DNA of 64,000 nucleotides from Pycnococcus provasolii. Lineage: Eukaryota; Chlorophyta; Pseudoscourfieldiophyceae; Pseudoscourfieldiales. The notes below the pieces were generated by a model, which did not search any database, had not been told where the DNA came from, and saw only the letters and a program-made list of their open reading frames with translations. The translations under genes and the position numbers were made by a program. Positions 50,780-60,662 of the stretch are shown here, one piece after another (position 1 is the first letter of the stretch; the number at the start of each line of letters is the position of its first letter). The stretch lies in NCBI GenBank assembly GCA_049487715.1, contig CP150587.1, positions 1 through 64,000 of the forward strand, written 5' to 3'.

Positions 50780-50789
50780 CCAAATAAAG
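50780..50789. repeat. Target-site duplication, right
   Basis: CCAAATAAAG, identical to 48453-48462. The following 60 bases include TGCTCATTAAGTAA, a variant of the shared 3'-flank motif. This fits the original 3' UTR of the gene ending at 48402. Confidence 0.93.
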
Positions 50790-50889
50790 TGCGTTTGAGT
50801 TCACGAGTGAGTGAGTGATAGTTGCAAATTTCTGAGAATGCTCATTAAGTAAAGTTGTGCAGTATTCTACAAAAAATTGTGTGTGTGTG

Positions 50890-52986
50890 TCACTGCGCCA
50901 TCATCATCGCATAATCCATCGCTTTCGTCTCCAACCGCGATACCATCGCAAGCCAAGATGCGACGATGCGTTTCTGACGAGCGCGGTACGTCAGCGCGTG
51001 ACGCGCCTTGTCGTCCTCAGATAAACCTGCTGCGCGTGCAATGTCCTCGCGCGCAGATGCACGTAGACGTGCAATCAGCCCGGCGTCGTCACCTCCCTCG
51101 ACGACGACGTTGCCCTCGTCCACGGCAACCCCCAGCAGAGACCGCGCGCGCAATCCCAGCAGCGCACGTAGCAGTGCCAAGCCATCTGCGCGAGCATAGG
51201 CATCGGCGCAGATGGCTCGACTCACGACAGCCAAGTCGCCCTCCTCCGCCTCACCAGCGAGCATTCGTTCCCATGCAGGGTGTTCGAGCACCTCCGCGAG
51301 ACGACGGCCGTGCACCGCGGCGACGCTCAAGCGTGCCAAGTCTTCGACACTCCAACCGAGCCGGCGTTCCAGCGCCTCCTCGAACGCCGCCCCGTTCGCC
51401 GTGGCAATCGTGTCGTCGTCGACGACGACGCTTCCCTCGATCAAGTCAGCACGGCAAATCAGACGCGGCGGCCCGAAGCATGCAAGCATGCGTGCACGCA
51501 CCGTCGCAACCCTCTCCGCGAGTTCCTGCTGATCGCCTGCGTCGGTTTGGATCGTCGACAGCACGAGCACGGCGGCGTCGTTCGCGGTGGGCTTTGCCGC
51601 CTTGTCTAATTTAGCCGTACTGGGCCCAAGCAGGCCATACCACGTTCGTTTCGAAGGCCAGCCGTCTTCCGGCGCATCGACGAATCCGTGGTGGAAGAGC
51701 AGTTCCTCGCTTGTTTTCGTGCCGTAGTCGACGAACAGCTCCGTGTCAGCGTCGGGCGGTAGTTTCTTTGCCATTTCGCGGTTCACGAGCAGGCACACGT
51801 GCGCGTCCTGATCACCGCCGCTGCCTTTGCACACCTCCCACCTCGCGTTGGGTGGAATGCGGTGGTTCGCGCAGTCGACGCCTGGCACGACGCTTTCCAC
51901 CGCCGTGGTGGATCCCCACGGCAATGCCATGGCGCGTCCCCAGAAGTTTGCCTTGGCCCACGCCCAGTCGTCGACCGTGAGAGTGTGTGCATGCTGCGCG
52001 GTTTCCGGCTCTCCGCACGCCTCGGCGGCACGCACGATGACGGCGTGCATGCGTGCCCACTCGTGCTTCCTGTTGTTTCGCTCAGCCTTGGCGGCTGCGT
52101 CGAGCGTGGTTCCTTTGATGATTGTGGATGCGTTGGAGTTTTCGTCCCAGCCAGGTGCGCCTTGCTTGTGTGCGTTCGTGGGAAGTGCGTCTAGGTACGA
52201 GTTCCACGGACTCTGTTCGCCTCGGCACTTCTCGAGTAAGATGAAGCTGACGGTGACGTCTCTTTCCGACGCTTCTTGGTCTAAAAATGCCTTTCTGAAT
52301 ATGGTTTTGACTTTTTCGTTTGGGTGGTGGAACGCGGCGTGCGAGTTCAGGCAGTGTTTGAGCGGAAAGCAGAGAGCGCGCACTTCTTCTTCGGTTGCTG
52401 TCGTGGGGCTGATGGCGTTGTTGTTATTGTTGTTGCTGGAGGAAAGCGACCTCCACGACTTGGTCTTCATGAGATGGTTCGGTCGAAACGTGATTGACTT
52501 ATCCCCTGTCGTTGGGTGTTGTCTGATATTGACTGAGGCTGCGAATCGCGCACCGTTTAGCAGCAACCACCGATTGAGCAAAGCTGTAAACGACCCTCCA
52601 TATTCACTAAGAATAATAGAAGGATCCACACGACAAGGTGGCGCCGACGGAAAAACGGCACCTGAGGAATCTGAACAATCCAGAGCCCCAGCGGACCAAG
52701 GACCAACTTCATTGAGTGCACCATCTTTCTTCTTTTTCAGGACACGGACGACTTCGTTTAGGGCCAGTGCACATACGGATCCAAATAGCACAGAACGCAA
52801 GTACGTGCCTGATGACGACGACGATGACGATGAAGGACCACTCCAACCACGAGGAAACCAAGAACCACCACCACCACCACCACCACCACCACCACCACCA
52901 CCACCACCACCACCACCACCACCACCACCACCACCACCACCACCACCACCACCACCACCCCCGGACGACGACGACGACGACGCCAT
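50890..52986 (-). CDS. SET-domain protein lysine methyltransferase (SETD3/Rubisco LSMT-like)
   Basis: The protein has 698 aa from the first ATG (MASSSSSSGGGG). It opens with about 33 Gly encoded by a (GGT)n microsatellite, then a short hydrophobic segment (LRSVLFGSVCALALNEVV). The SET domain has a long insertion and ends with the characteristic pair VPGVDCANHRIPP (about residue 360; the D-x-x-NH type S-adenosylmethionine site) and TELFVDYGTKTSEELLFHHG (about 414). The C-terminal helical region (LPLRALLGLRARSLL-like, with a DKARHALTYRARQKRIV end) matches the Rubisco-LSMT substrate-binding domain in layout. SETD3 relatives methylate actin His, LSMT methylates Rubisco or aldolase Lys; the target here is not readable. 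Confidence 0.88.
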   Translation of the reverse strand: MASSSSSSGGGGGGGGGGGGGGGGGGGGGGGGGGGGGGGGGSWFPRGWSGPSSSSSSSSGTYLRSVLFGSVCALALNEVVRVLKKKKDGALNEVGPWSAGALDCSDSSGAVFPSAPPCRVDPSIILSEYGGSFTALLNRWLLLNGARFAASVNIRQHPTTGDKSITFRPNHLMKTKSWRSLSSSNNNNNNAISPTTATEEEVRALCFPLKHCLNSHAAFHHPNEKVKTIFRKAFLDQEASERDVTVSFILLEKCRGEQSPWNSYLDALPTNAHKQGAPGWDENSNASTIIKGTTLDAAAKAERNNRKHEWARMHAVIVRAAEACGEPETAQHAHTLTVDDWAWAKANFWGRAMALPWGSTTAVESVVPGVDCANHRIPPNARWEVCKGSGGDQDAHVCLLVNREMAKKLPPDADTELFVDYGTKTSEELLFHHGFVDAPEDGWPSKRTWYGLLGPSTAKLDKAAKPTANDAAVLVLSTIQTDAGDQQELAERVATVRARMLACFGPPRLICRADLIEGSVVVDDDTIATANGAAFEEALERRLGWSVEDLARLSVAAVHGRRLAEVLEHPAWERMLAGEAEEGDLAVVSRAICADAYARADGLALLRALLGLRARSLLGVAVDEGNVVVEGGDDAGLIARLRASAREDIARAAGLSEDDKARHALTYRARQKRIVASWLAMVSRLETKAMDYAMMMAQ
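52861..52958. repeat. (CCA)n microsatellite coding for poly-Gly
   Basis: About 33 uninterrupted CCA units on the plus strand, read as GGT (Gly) in the methyltransferase gene. Repeat number is likely to vary between strains or reads. Confidence 0.97.
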
Positions 52987-53038
52987 GCTCAAAACAAAAC
53001 AGTGACGATGAGACGAGAGGATTTGATCGCGCGCGGAT

Positions 53039-53251
53039 CTAAAGCCACAGGCACTGAGTTGTCGGAATGAATAGTCGGGGCAAGGTTGGCAAATGGCAAA
53101 CCCCGAACGAAGGTCCGAACCAGGCTCGAAGGCTCGAACCCTGAAGGAACGCGCCACTAGTTAGGGGAGATGGTTGTGGTGTGTGTAGTTGTTGTTGTGG
53201 TTGTTCTTGTGGTGTGCCAACGGCACCGGTATCGCCTACCCCAGACGCCAT
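53039..53251 (-). CDS. Possible 70-aa protein, diverged copy of the small gene at 53921
   Basis: The frame starts MASGVGDTGAVGTPQEQPQQ, closely resembling MASEGDTGAGGTHQEHTPQP at 54235. Upstream DNA is also similar (GTCAAGAATGA, GCGCGCCGCCAGCGCGCCG). After about 30 residues the two proteins diverge. It lies just upstream of the methyltransferase start on the same strand. A decayed duplicate or alternative 5' exon is likely. Confidence 0.35.
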   Translation of the reverse strand: MASGVGDTGAVGTPQEQPQQQLHTPQPSPLTSGAFLQGSSLRAWFGPSFGVCHLPTLPRLFIPTTQCLWL

Positions 53252-53920
53252 TGTTGTTGCGTAGGGTAAGAGAATAGAAGTCAAGAATGAGTTACAATGT
53301 AAAGAAAAGAAAGAGCGCGCCGCCAGCGCGCCGCTGTCGGGTTACGAGGCCGCGGGTGCAGGAGGGCGTTGGGGTTTTGGTTGTCCCCCTTCTTGTATGG
53401 TGAGGTGAGTGGGTGTTTTGTTTGGTGTTGGTTGGTGAACGAGAAGGTTGAGGTGTGGGATACCTCTTATGTGGAGGTGAGGATTTGGTTGGATAGGTGT
53501 CGGTGACGGCCCGAGGGTTTCCCGGCCCGAGTGACGTACCTCCCTTTGGTGCGGTGCGCTCTTTTAGTTGTCGACGCGTTTTTATATACGTTTGAGTATA
53601 TAGTCGGCAAGGTGTGGCGTGGCGTGGCGAGGTGTGGTTGTTTTACACTTGTTACTACAACTCTTTACTTCAACTTAGCTTTACATTAAGGCGTGAGCCG
53701 AAAGTGTGGAGAAGTGGAGCTCAAGGAGTAGTTGTGAGGAGTGGGGGTTTCACCAAAACAACAAACCCCCAATCGGTATTCATCAAACCCCTACTCATAG
53801 TTAACTTGTCGCAACCGATCAGCAGGAGGATGCGGTTGAGGTTGCACCCTCTCCAGTCTCCACAGATATTTGAAGAAAACGCTGTCCAAACGTTACTGTA
53901 ACCTAAACACTAATAAACCA
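53252..53920. other. Spacer with diverged duplicated promoter sequence
   Basis: 53280-53335 matches 54345-54412 loosely. GTGGGGGTTTCACCAAAACA at about 53740 recurs at about 54588. Both unit pairs run in the same direction, so this is an old segmental duplication of roughly 0.85-1 kb. No further gene is supported. Confidence 0.5.
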
Positions 53921-54235
53921 CTACTTGACTCTCCTCGGCTTATACGTATGCACCACAGACGCCACTGCGAAGTACACCACAAGCACCCCCTTGACGACAA
54001 CCCCCGGAATACCCACCTTGTAACCTTCACTCTTTCTTGTCACCCTTTTTCTCCCGCCGTCGTCACCAATAGTGCCTTCACGCACTTTGTGACAACAGGG
54101 AGCTGAGACGAGCTTAGAGTGAGTTACGTGTTCTAAAGACCGTCTTGCATCTTGATGGAACGAGCCACTGCCCGTAGGTTGTGGTGTGTGTTCTTGGTGT
54201 GTGCCCCCGGCACCGGTGTCACCTTCAGACGCCAT
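53921..54235 (-). CDS. Small single-helix protein, unrecognised
   Basis: The protein has 104 aa from ATG 54235 (MASEGDTGAGGTHQEHTPQP). It has a hydrophilic N-terminus, a basic middle (CCHKVREGTIGDDGGRKRVT) and one hydrophobic segment near the C-terminus (IPGVVVKGVLVVYFAVASVV) followed by a short basic tail, as in a tail-anchored or type II membrane protein. The region holding its ATG and promoter-proximal sequence is tandemly duplicated (54174-54343), so a second in-frame ATG copy lies upstream. Family unknown. Confidence 0.5.
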   Translation of the reverse strand: MASEGDTGAGGTHQEHTPQPTGSGSFHQDARRSLEHVTHSKLVSAPCCHKVREGTIGDDGGRKRVTRKSEGYKVGIPGVVVKGVLVVYFAVASVVHTYKPRRVK

Positions 54236-54343
54236 AGGTTGTGGTCGAGTGAAAGTAAGTAGGTTGTGGTGTGTGTTCTTGGTGTGTGCCCCCGGCACCG
54301 GTGTCACCTTCAGACGCCATAGGTTGTGGTCGAGTGAAAGTAA
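54174..54343. repeat. 85-bp tandem duplication over a gene start
   Basis: Two head-to-tail copies beginning at 54174 and 54259, each containing GGTGTGTGCCCCCGGCACCG and the reversed start codon of the small gene. Apart from the edges they look identical, which implies recent origin. Confidence 0.93.
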
Positions 54344-54892
54344 GTAAAAAGTCAAGAATGACGTTACAAAGAAGGTGAAAGTAAAGCGCGCGCCGCCAGC
54401 GCGCCGCCAATTGAGCGCGTCAGTCAATCAGCGCCAATCACATCAAATCACCATAAAAAGAACGTCTTGAGCAATTATTCCAAAAGGGGAGATTATAGTG
54501 GGCTGTCTGTCTCCCACTATAAACATATCACGTCCTGAAAGTCAAGACGTTTTTCTCCCAAATCAAACCCACAAATCAAATCTCCAGTGGGGGTTTCACC
54601 AAAACAAACCCCCAATCGATTCGCCCCTCTCAGCACATCTGGGTCTGCTTGTTGCTGGGCCGTTGCTGTTGTTGTGGTGACTGGTGTAGGGGTGCCATAT
54701 GACGCGCGTAGTAATGCGTTTTCGAGCGCGTCATGACGCGTCATGACGCGCTTGTCATGACGGTAATGGCCTATTACGCGTCATGACGCAATTTCCGAAA
54801 CCCCGAATCCGCCGCCGACCATTTTCATGGTGTTAAGGCACCTGATATCTGCTCATCTCCCGTTGTTTGGTCCCGTTATATGAACATTCATT

Positions 54893-54935
54893 TAGGGTTA
54901 CAGCTAGGGTTACGGCTAGGGTTACGCTAGGGCGA
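54893..54935 (+). repeat. Degenerate interstitial telomeric array upstream of MED7
   Basis: TTAGGGTTACAGCTAGGGTT followed by ACGGCTAGGGTTACGCTAGG. Telomeric cores alternate with AC(A/G)GC spacers in a 13-base pattern. It lies about 160 bases upstream of the MED7 start. Confidence 0.85.
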
Positions 54936-55092
54936 GGGACCCGTCTTCTTTTCTCACTAGACTACGATACCTAGACTCCCTCTCCTCGTCGGATCTCGGA
55001 ACCTCAAGAGACCCGTCATTACCATATTATTATCCCGTCATTTTATTCATTCTCGCTCTTCGCCATCCATCCTCCGGCGAACTTTTGCCTTC

Positions 55093-55680
55093 ATGGAGCA
55101 CCTTCAGAGAAGCACGTACCCTCCCGTCCCTTCGTACTTTCGAGAAATCTTCAGAGAAGGAGGAGGTGGCTTGAAGGGTTTGACTCCTCCTGCTCCTGCT
55201 GGCCTTGGGGTTGATAGTGATGATAATGGTGGTTCGGGTCCTTTGTCTTTGCGTGTGTTTGGTCGTGCGTGGGAACCTTCGTCTGCTCTTGTCTCCCAGG
55301 TTCTTGGGGAAGATGTGAGTGGACAACAAAACGGACATATGGTTGAGATGTTCGCGCGGGAGAGAGATGATGATGATGAGAAGAATAAGTCGGAAGGAGA
55401 GATCAAACACGCGGAAGAACTCAGAAAACTGAACCAGGTGTTTTTGAAGCACTTCATCGACCTCGTCGACCAACTCATTGACAGACCGGCGGAGTACGCA
55501 CGCAAGGTGGAGGATATGGGAAACCTAGTCAGGAACATGCACTGGCTTTTGAACGACTTGAGGCGCTACCAGGGCCGAGTCACGTTAGCGAGCATGCTTC
55601 GTGCGCAGAACGAAAGGCGCAGGCAAGCACTCGCTCATCTCAAACTCGCCATGGAAAAAGCACAACAAAACTCACTGTGA
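55093..55680 (+). CDS. MED7: Mediator complex subunit 7
   Basis: MED7 is a subunit of the Mediator middle module, linking transcription factors to RNA polymerase II in the nucleus. The protein has 195 aa, normal for the family. The N-terminus has the expected STYPPVPSYFREIF segment. The conserved C-terminal helices read HAEELRKLNQVFLKHFIDLV, RKVEDMGNLVRNMHWLLND and LRRYQGRVTLASML, matching the L-N..L..NFLELVD, KIEDI...MHHLINEYRPHQARETL pattern. The middle is a variable acidic linker (ERDDDDEKN). The ATG gives a start at the usual place before YPP. Confidence 0.93.
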   Translation: MEHLQRSTYPPVPSYFREIFREGGGGLKGLTPPAPAGLGVDSDDNGGSGPLSLRVFGRAWEPSSALVSQVLGEDVSGQQNGHMVEMFARERDDDDEKNKSEGEIKHAEELRKLNQVFLKHFIDLVDQLIDRPAEYARKVEDMGNLVRNMHWLLNDLRRYQGRVTLASMLRAQNERRRQALAHLKLAMEKAQQNSL

Positions 55681-56070
55681 AACCACATCTCAAAGTAAAT
55701 GAGAATAACTCTAAACTGTACAACTAACCTTCACAAATGAGAATGATACGAAAACTCCTCGCTCTGAGGAGAACAACATACTGGTCGTCCCTAGACACTT
55801 CATTGATTCCCACGAATCATTCACATTCACGACATGACGACGAACGCCTAGAGAGAGAAACCTGAGAGAGAATCAATCAAACCAAACCCCCAAACCAAAC
55901 CCCCAATCAAACCCCCAAACCAAACCCCCAATCAAACGGGATATTAAAATCCGCCCTTGCCGTTCGCTCCATCCACCTCAGCAGCCTGTCATTTTTCAGG
56001 ACTTTTTTTTCCCCCTCCTCCTTCCAGGCGGCTTTTGTTTTTTTTTCCCCTGCACTGCACTGCACTGAAC
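55681..56070. other. Spacer with CCAAACCCC-type repeats
   Basis: About 55877-55935 is an array of AAACCAAACCCCCAATC units, as at 31785-31880. The stretch just before the aldolase ATG is pyrimidine-rich with (TGCAC)n-like repeats. No gene is seen. Confidence 0.5.
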
Positions 56071-57165
56071 ATGAACATGCGCGTCACAGTCTCCATGTCC
56101 ATGTCCATGGCGACATGCTCTCTTAGGAAGCCTTCTCTTAGGTGTGCTTCTCAGAATCAAATCACTCATAACAGCAGTACGGGTAAAGGTAGCAGCTTTT
56201 CTCTTTCTTTTGAGGCTCGTCGTCGTCAGCCTTTTTTTTCTCTCTCTTTAGATGGGAAGAGTCAGGCTCATACGATTCGTGCTCGTCGTGGTGTTTCTTC
56301 GACCTTTAGGGTGTGTTCCACGTCGTCGTATGAATACGGCGCGTTTTCTTACCTCCCTGGAAGTCATAATAATCATAATCATGAAGAAGAAGAGTTGGTG
56401 CGACATAGTCTACGCTCAGCTGAAGAAGTTTGCCCGTTGCTGGGGGACGTCGAACCAGTGCGGTCGCCGTACGCACACCTGGCTTGCACGTCGTCAGTCA
56501 TCCCGTTCTTGCGCATTCCACAAGAATGTTCCAACCTGCAACCCATCGACGCCGCGAACCTCATGCTCGCAGCCTTATTAGCAGGTTGCAGGTCCGTGGA
56601 AATCGCAATCGCGACGTACCCGCAAGCGCCGCAGGCTATCGCCATTTTGGCGCAAATGCTCAAGGATGAGTACCCGGAACTGCACACGCAAAACGACCAA
56701 GTCGTGCTGTGCGCAGGAGGAATCTTCACGAGAACCGCGGCGTCGGAGTGCGTACACGCAGGAGCGTCCGTGCTCATGTCGCCCATATGCGACACAAACC
56801 TCGTGCGGTGGGCAACGGACGAGTTTGGACTAAGGGTGGACATACTGCCAGGCGCTGCGACACCCACGGAGGTGCACAACGCGTACGCAGCGGGAGCTTG
56901 CGCGGCAAAACTCTTCCCGTGCGCCGACCCGACAGGAAACGGAGGGTGGTCGCCCAAAGCGGTCGTCGCCATGAAACGTGCCATGCCCGGAGTACGCGTC
57001 GTCGCGAGCGGCGGAATCGCCACACCCAAGGATGCAAAGGCATTCCTGGACGCGGGATGCGACGCCGCCGTCGTTGGGGCGATTTTCGATTACGACGCCG
57101 TCAAGCACGCCGACGCCGCGCGCGTCGGCGAACAAGCAAAAAAGTTCGTTTTGGAATGTCTGTAA
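56071..57165 (+). CDS. KDPG/KHG-type aldolase with a probable plastid transit peptide
   Basis: The family cleaves 2-keto-3-deoxy-6-phosphogluconate to pyruvate and glyceraldehyde-3-phosphate (Entner-Doudoroff pathway). The protein has 364 aa. The first 100 or so are a Ser/Arg-rich, acid-poor leader (MNMRVTVSMSMSMATCSLRK), longer than the bacterial enzyme and consistent with plastid targeting. The barrel begins near VIPFLRIPQE, with AGCRSVEIAIAT (beta strand carrying the catalytic Glu), QVVLCAGGIFTRTAASECV and the Schiff-base Lys in ACAAKLFPCADPTG near residue 280. VRVVASGGIATP is the phosphate-binding turn. All barrel strands are present in one frame. Substrate could also be a related keto-hydroxyglutarate. 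Confidence 0.9.
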   Translation: MNMRVTVSMSMSMATCSLRKPSLRCASQNQITHNSSTGKGSSFSLSFEARRRQPFFSLSLDGKSQAHTIRARRGVSSTFRVCSTSSYEYGAFSYLPGSHNNHNHEEEELVRHSLRSAEEVCPLLGDVEPVRSPYAHLACTSSVIPFLRIPQECSNLQPIDAANLMLAALLAGCRSVEIAIATYPQAPQAIAILAQMLKDEYPELHTQNDQVVLCAGGIFTRTAASECVHAGASVLMSPICDTNLVRWATDEFGLRVDILPGAATPTEVHNAYAAGACAAKLFPCADPTGNGGWSPKAVVAMKRAMPGVRVVASGGIATPKDAKAFLDAGCDAAVVGAIFDYDAVKHADAARVGEQAKKFVLECL

Positions 57166-57200
57166 ATCGAAGGTTTTTTTTTATGCACGAGATGAAAGAG

Positions 57201-58502
57201 TTACCATCTCCTCGTTGGCCTCATCGACGGCGGCAAGTCCATGCCAAACGACATCATGCCACCGCCGCGCTCCAATCTGATGTGCTTGAGCGCCTTCGCC
57301 TTCGCCAACTTCTCCTCACGCGCGCGGTTGAAGTCGTGCAGCCTGTCCGACGCGATGCTGTTGACGTACCTCGTCACGTCGCGCGCGTACTGTTCCTCCA
57401 CCATGCGCCGCGCCTCGTACGAAAGCAGCGCGTCGTCGAGCTCCTCCCTTTTGCTTTGACGCCACGCGCGAAGGCGCGCCTCCGCCTCCGCCTCTCGTCT
57501 CGCCTGTGCGCGTTCCTGCTCTTCGCTCATCATCCGACGTTCCGTCAGCGCGCCTCCTGCGGCGGTATTCCAGTCGTGGAAACTGCCCGTCGCTTCCACG
57601 CTCGCCGCGACGACGCGCGGGCGGTACCGCGGCGATGCCAGGACGTCCGTTCGGTACGGGTTCGACGTCGGCGGCGGCGTAATTCTGGCCTGGACGCGTT
57701 GGTCACGTGCGAGTGCGTCGCGGATGTCGGACGCGACTGTGCCTCGCATCGAGTGCCAAGCTGGGCGGTTTCGCGTGTACCAGAGCGCCTGCCTTTCCGC
57801 GTGCGAGAGTCCAAGGTTTCGTATCGACGCCGCGGCGGCAGCCATCTCCGCCTCGACGGTGCTGTACGCGGCACCCGTGCGTCCGCTGAGCACGTGTTTC
57901 GCGGCGTCCGTCTCGTCGTCGACAACCTGCTCGTGCTCCTCTTCAGATTCCGAATCCTCCGGCGTCTCTCCTCCGGGCATGCCGAGTCGCTTCCGCCGTT
58001 CTCTTTCGAGCAGTTCCTCCCACGGATACCTCGGCGGTGGTGCGAGCACGTTGTTGTGGTCGTCGTCGTCGTCTTCCTCATCGTGTGCCGTCGTCGGCGC
58101 GGCTGCGGCTGCGGGTGCGGGTGCGGGTGCGGGTGCGGGTGCGATCGAAGAGGTTGTGGAGATGGTCGTGTCAACGGATACGCGTGCGGATGGCGGTGCG
58201 ACGAAGTGTGCAGGCATTGGTGCGCGAGCAGCTCGTCCTCCCGTTCTCGGCGTGACGTGTCCCTTGGAACTTGCGCGCGGCTGCTTGAGGTCGAATCCCT
58301 CGAGAGCCTGCGGCAGAGGCAGGCGCGGCACGGCTGCGTGTCCCTTCTTGGCGCGCGTGATGAGCGAGGGCGACGCGCCGTGCCGCGTGAGCGCATCCGC
58401 GAGCATGAGCAGCTCGTGATTAGAAGTAGAGGAAACGGCGTCTGCTGCTCCCGTGGTGCTGCTGCTTTTGTTGTCTGAAGAATGAACGCCTGACTGCGTC
58501 AT
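57201..58502 (-). CDS. Unrecognised protein with a C-terminal charged helix
   Basis: The protein has 433 aa from the first ATG (MTQSGVHSSDNK). The first half is low complexity, with an (Ala-Pro)n run encoded by GGGTGC repeats and acidic stretches. Residues from about 165 on look structured (PRYPWEELLERERRKRLG, LSHAERQALWYTRNRPAWHS). The C-terminal 120 residues form a long charged helix (EEQERAQARREAEAEARLRA) with a basic end. This is typical of cytoskeletal or axonemal coiled-coil proteins, but no family is recognised. Its 3' end is 36 bases from the convergent aldolase. Confidence 0.68.
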   Translation of the reverse strand: MTQSGVHSSDNKSSSTTGAADAVSSTSNHELLMLADALTRHGASPSLITRAKKGHAAVPRLPLPQALEGFDLKQPRASSKGHVTPRTGGRAARAPMPAHFVAPPSARVSVDTTISTTSSIAPAPAPAPAPAAAAAPTTAHDEEDDDDDHNNVLAPPPRYPWEELLERERRKRLGMPGGETPEDSESEEEHEQVVDDETDAAKHVLSGRTGAAYSTVEAEMAAAAASIRNLGLSHAERQALWYTRNRPAWHSMRGTVASDIRDALARDQRVQARITPPPTSNPYRTDVLASPRYRPRVVAASVEATGSFHDWNTAAGGALTERRMMSEEQERAQARREAEAEARLRAWRQSKREELDDALLSYEARRMVEEQYARDVTRYVNSIASDRLHDFNRAREEKLAKAKALKHIRLERGGGMMSFGMDLPPSMRPTRRW

Positions 58503-60527
58503 GACAAACACTGAATAATAAATATGTGGTTATTATTATTATTATGCTATCACGAGCGAGCGAGCGAGCGAGACCAGGAGCTTCCGAAGCAGAATTCTAG
58601 AAGCCGTTCCAGGAGACTGACGAGTGCTCCTGTGAGTTGCTTGCTACCTTTCAAGTGAAATGTTGCAACGTTGACCAGTACTGGTAGTGCAAGATAAGAT
58701 GGCTCCAGGGATCCCAAAGCAAAGCAAAGTAGTCTAGGAACACCAAGCAAGAGCAGTACTGTGACTGGTACGATACTCGTGAACACACACAAATGTCAAA
58801 ACTCAACTCAACTCAACTCAGGTACACAGATGTCAGGAGTGAGAACGAGAACGACTATAACTGCGAGAACGAGAACGAGAACGGCCGCTTACTTATTTAT
58901 GTAGTCTAAGAAGAGAAGAGAACGGAACAACAGGCCTTAAGCTGCTTACTTACTTGAAGCCACTTACTGTAAGGCCCCTTCTTCCCTTAAGCCTTAAGCC
59001 TTAAGGTCAGACAAACGCTAGGAAAAAAAAGGCTAGGCAGTTAAAAGGGGGACTTATATTTTAATAACAACAGGTAGGGTAGGGGTATGGATCTGACAGG
59101 TAGGTGCACCCCACCTACCTACCGTTTGGTAGTTCTTAAGTAGGGGAAGCTTGGAAGGCTTTTAAGGGGCCTGTGGTGTTGTAGTCAAAACCCGCCGGTC
59201 GGGGGTTGACAACAACCAACCTTATTCTTGCAACAACAACGAGAAACACCTTTATGTAGTCTAACCTTAACAAACGACAGGTCTACAGTACTGTATCGTA
59301 ATCGAGTGGGATTCTTAAAGGTGGGCTCAGGGTTACTGTAGGGTTGGTATGGCCAATTGGCCCTCCTCGGCGTAAAATTAGTAAATTTACCAATTTTAGC
59401 ACTTTTTTTGCATAGGCTTTTGCATACTTTTCCGGTGGTATTTCCATGTGATCTCGGGGTGTACATGTCATCCAACCGTCCCTACTAGGAGCCCCAACAG
59501 CCACATCGGTGGGGTTAGACCCATGGGACCTTCCTAGGCACTCCCAAACTCGACCAATTTTCCAAAACTGCCGTTTTTTTGAAAAATTAAGTTTGGAGGT
59601 GCGCGGTAGGGACTTAACACAATATTTAGTTGTGCACACTACCCAAAAAACTAGTCCATAGGTGTAAGGAACAAAGTGCCTAAGGCGGGAGCACCGTGGG
59701 ATATCGTACGGACCTGTCACATGTCCATTTTGTGCTTAAGGTACTAAAATTTATTACCTTAATGGTCGGGAAAAATGGTCGGGAAAATCTTAAAGTATAC
59801 ACGCGGGAAACACGCACACTTTAAGATGGCATAACTTTTCGAATTCGTCTTCAAATTGGACGAGGTTTGGCACAGACGGTGTCCCAACTCATGGACCAAC
59901 TCACTTTCAACGGGCAGAAGACCAGGAGCGCTACCAACGGGCTATAACAGTGACTTTTCAACATTAGTAATTTTACTAATTTTAGGGCAAAATTGGTAAT
60001 ATTACTATAGCAATGGGGTGGGCCACAATACTGCTTGGTATTATCCCACCGATCGCTATCGTACAGTAGTGTTTTTTTTCCAAAGAGATTGTTACTGTAC
60101 CCTGGTTTTATTATATCTTGAGTAGTGTGCGTCCGTCTGGTTAACCTCAGGTGTGGATCCCCTGAGCCCGGGGAGAGGGCGGAGACGCGTGATGCGCGTG
60201 CTTCCGCCATGAAGCGGCGTTCGAGGAAGAGGAGGCTGGAGCGCGCAGAATCGATGCGCAGATCCGGCTCAGATGAATCCTCAGGTTCCCAAAGAAGGCC
60301 GTGCGCTGTGTCACCTCGGTTGGAAAACATGTAGCTGGTGACCAGCGCAGCACAATCACGAAGAGTTGTGATCTAACCTAATCACTTAAGACAAACCATG
60401 AAAATATCCAGTGGAAACCAACAAGTATCCACAAGAAACCCAATAAAGATCCAAAACCAAAACTGACAGGCATCTTGTCGGTTGACTTTGAAGTGCTCCG
60501 CCTCTGAAATTTGCTCCATCTGGAGGA

Positions 60528-60535
60528 GGAGGAGC

Positions 60536-60578
<43 letters not shown>

Positions 60579-60631
60579 GCACCAGCACCAGCAACAACAA
60601 CAAGAAGGAGGAGGAGGAGCAGCAGCAGCAG

Positions 60632-60662
<31 letters not shown>

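Noticed and set aside
57545-58478. Long Arg- and Ser-rich frames over the 57201-58502 gene and the aldolase
   Set aside because: They are shadows produced by high third-position GC of the real genes.
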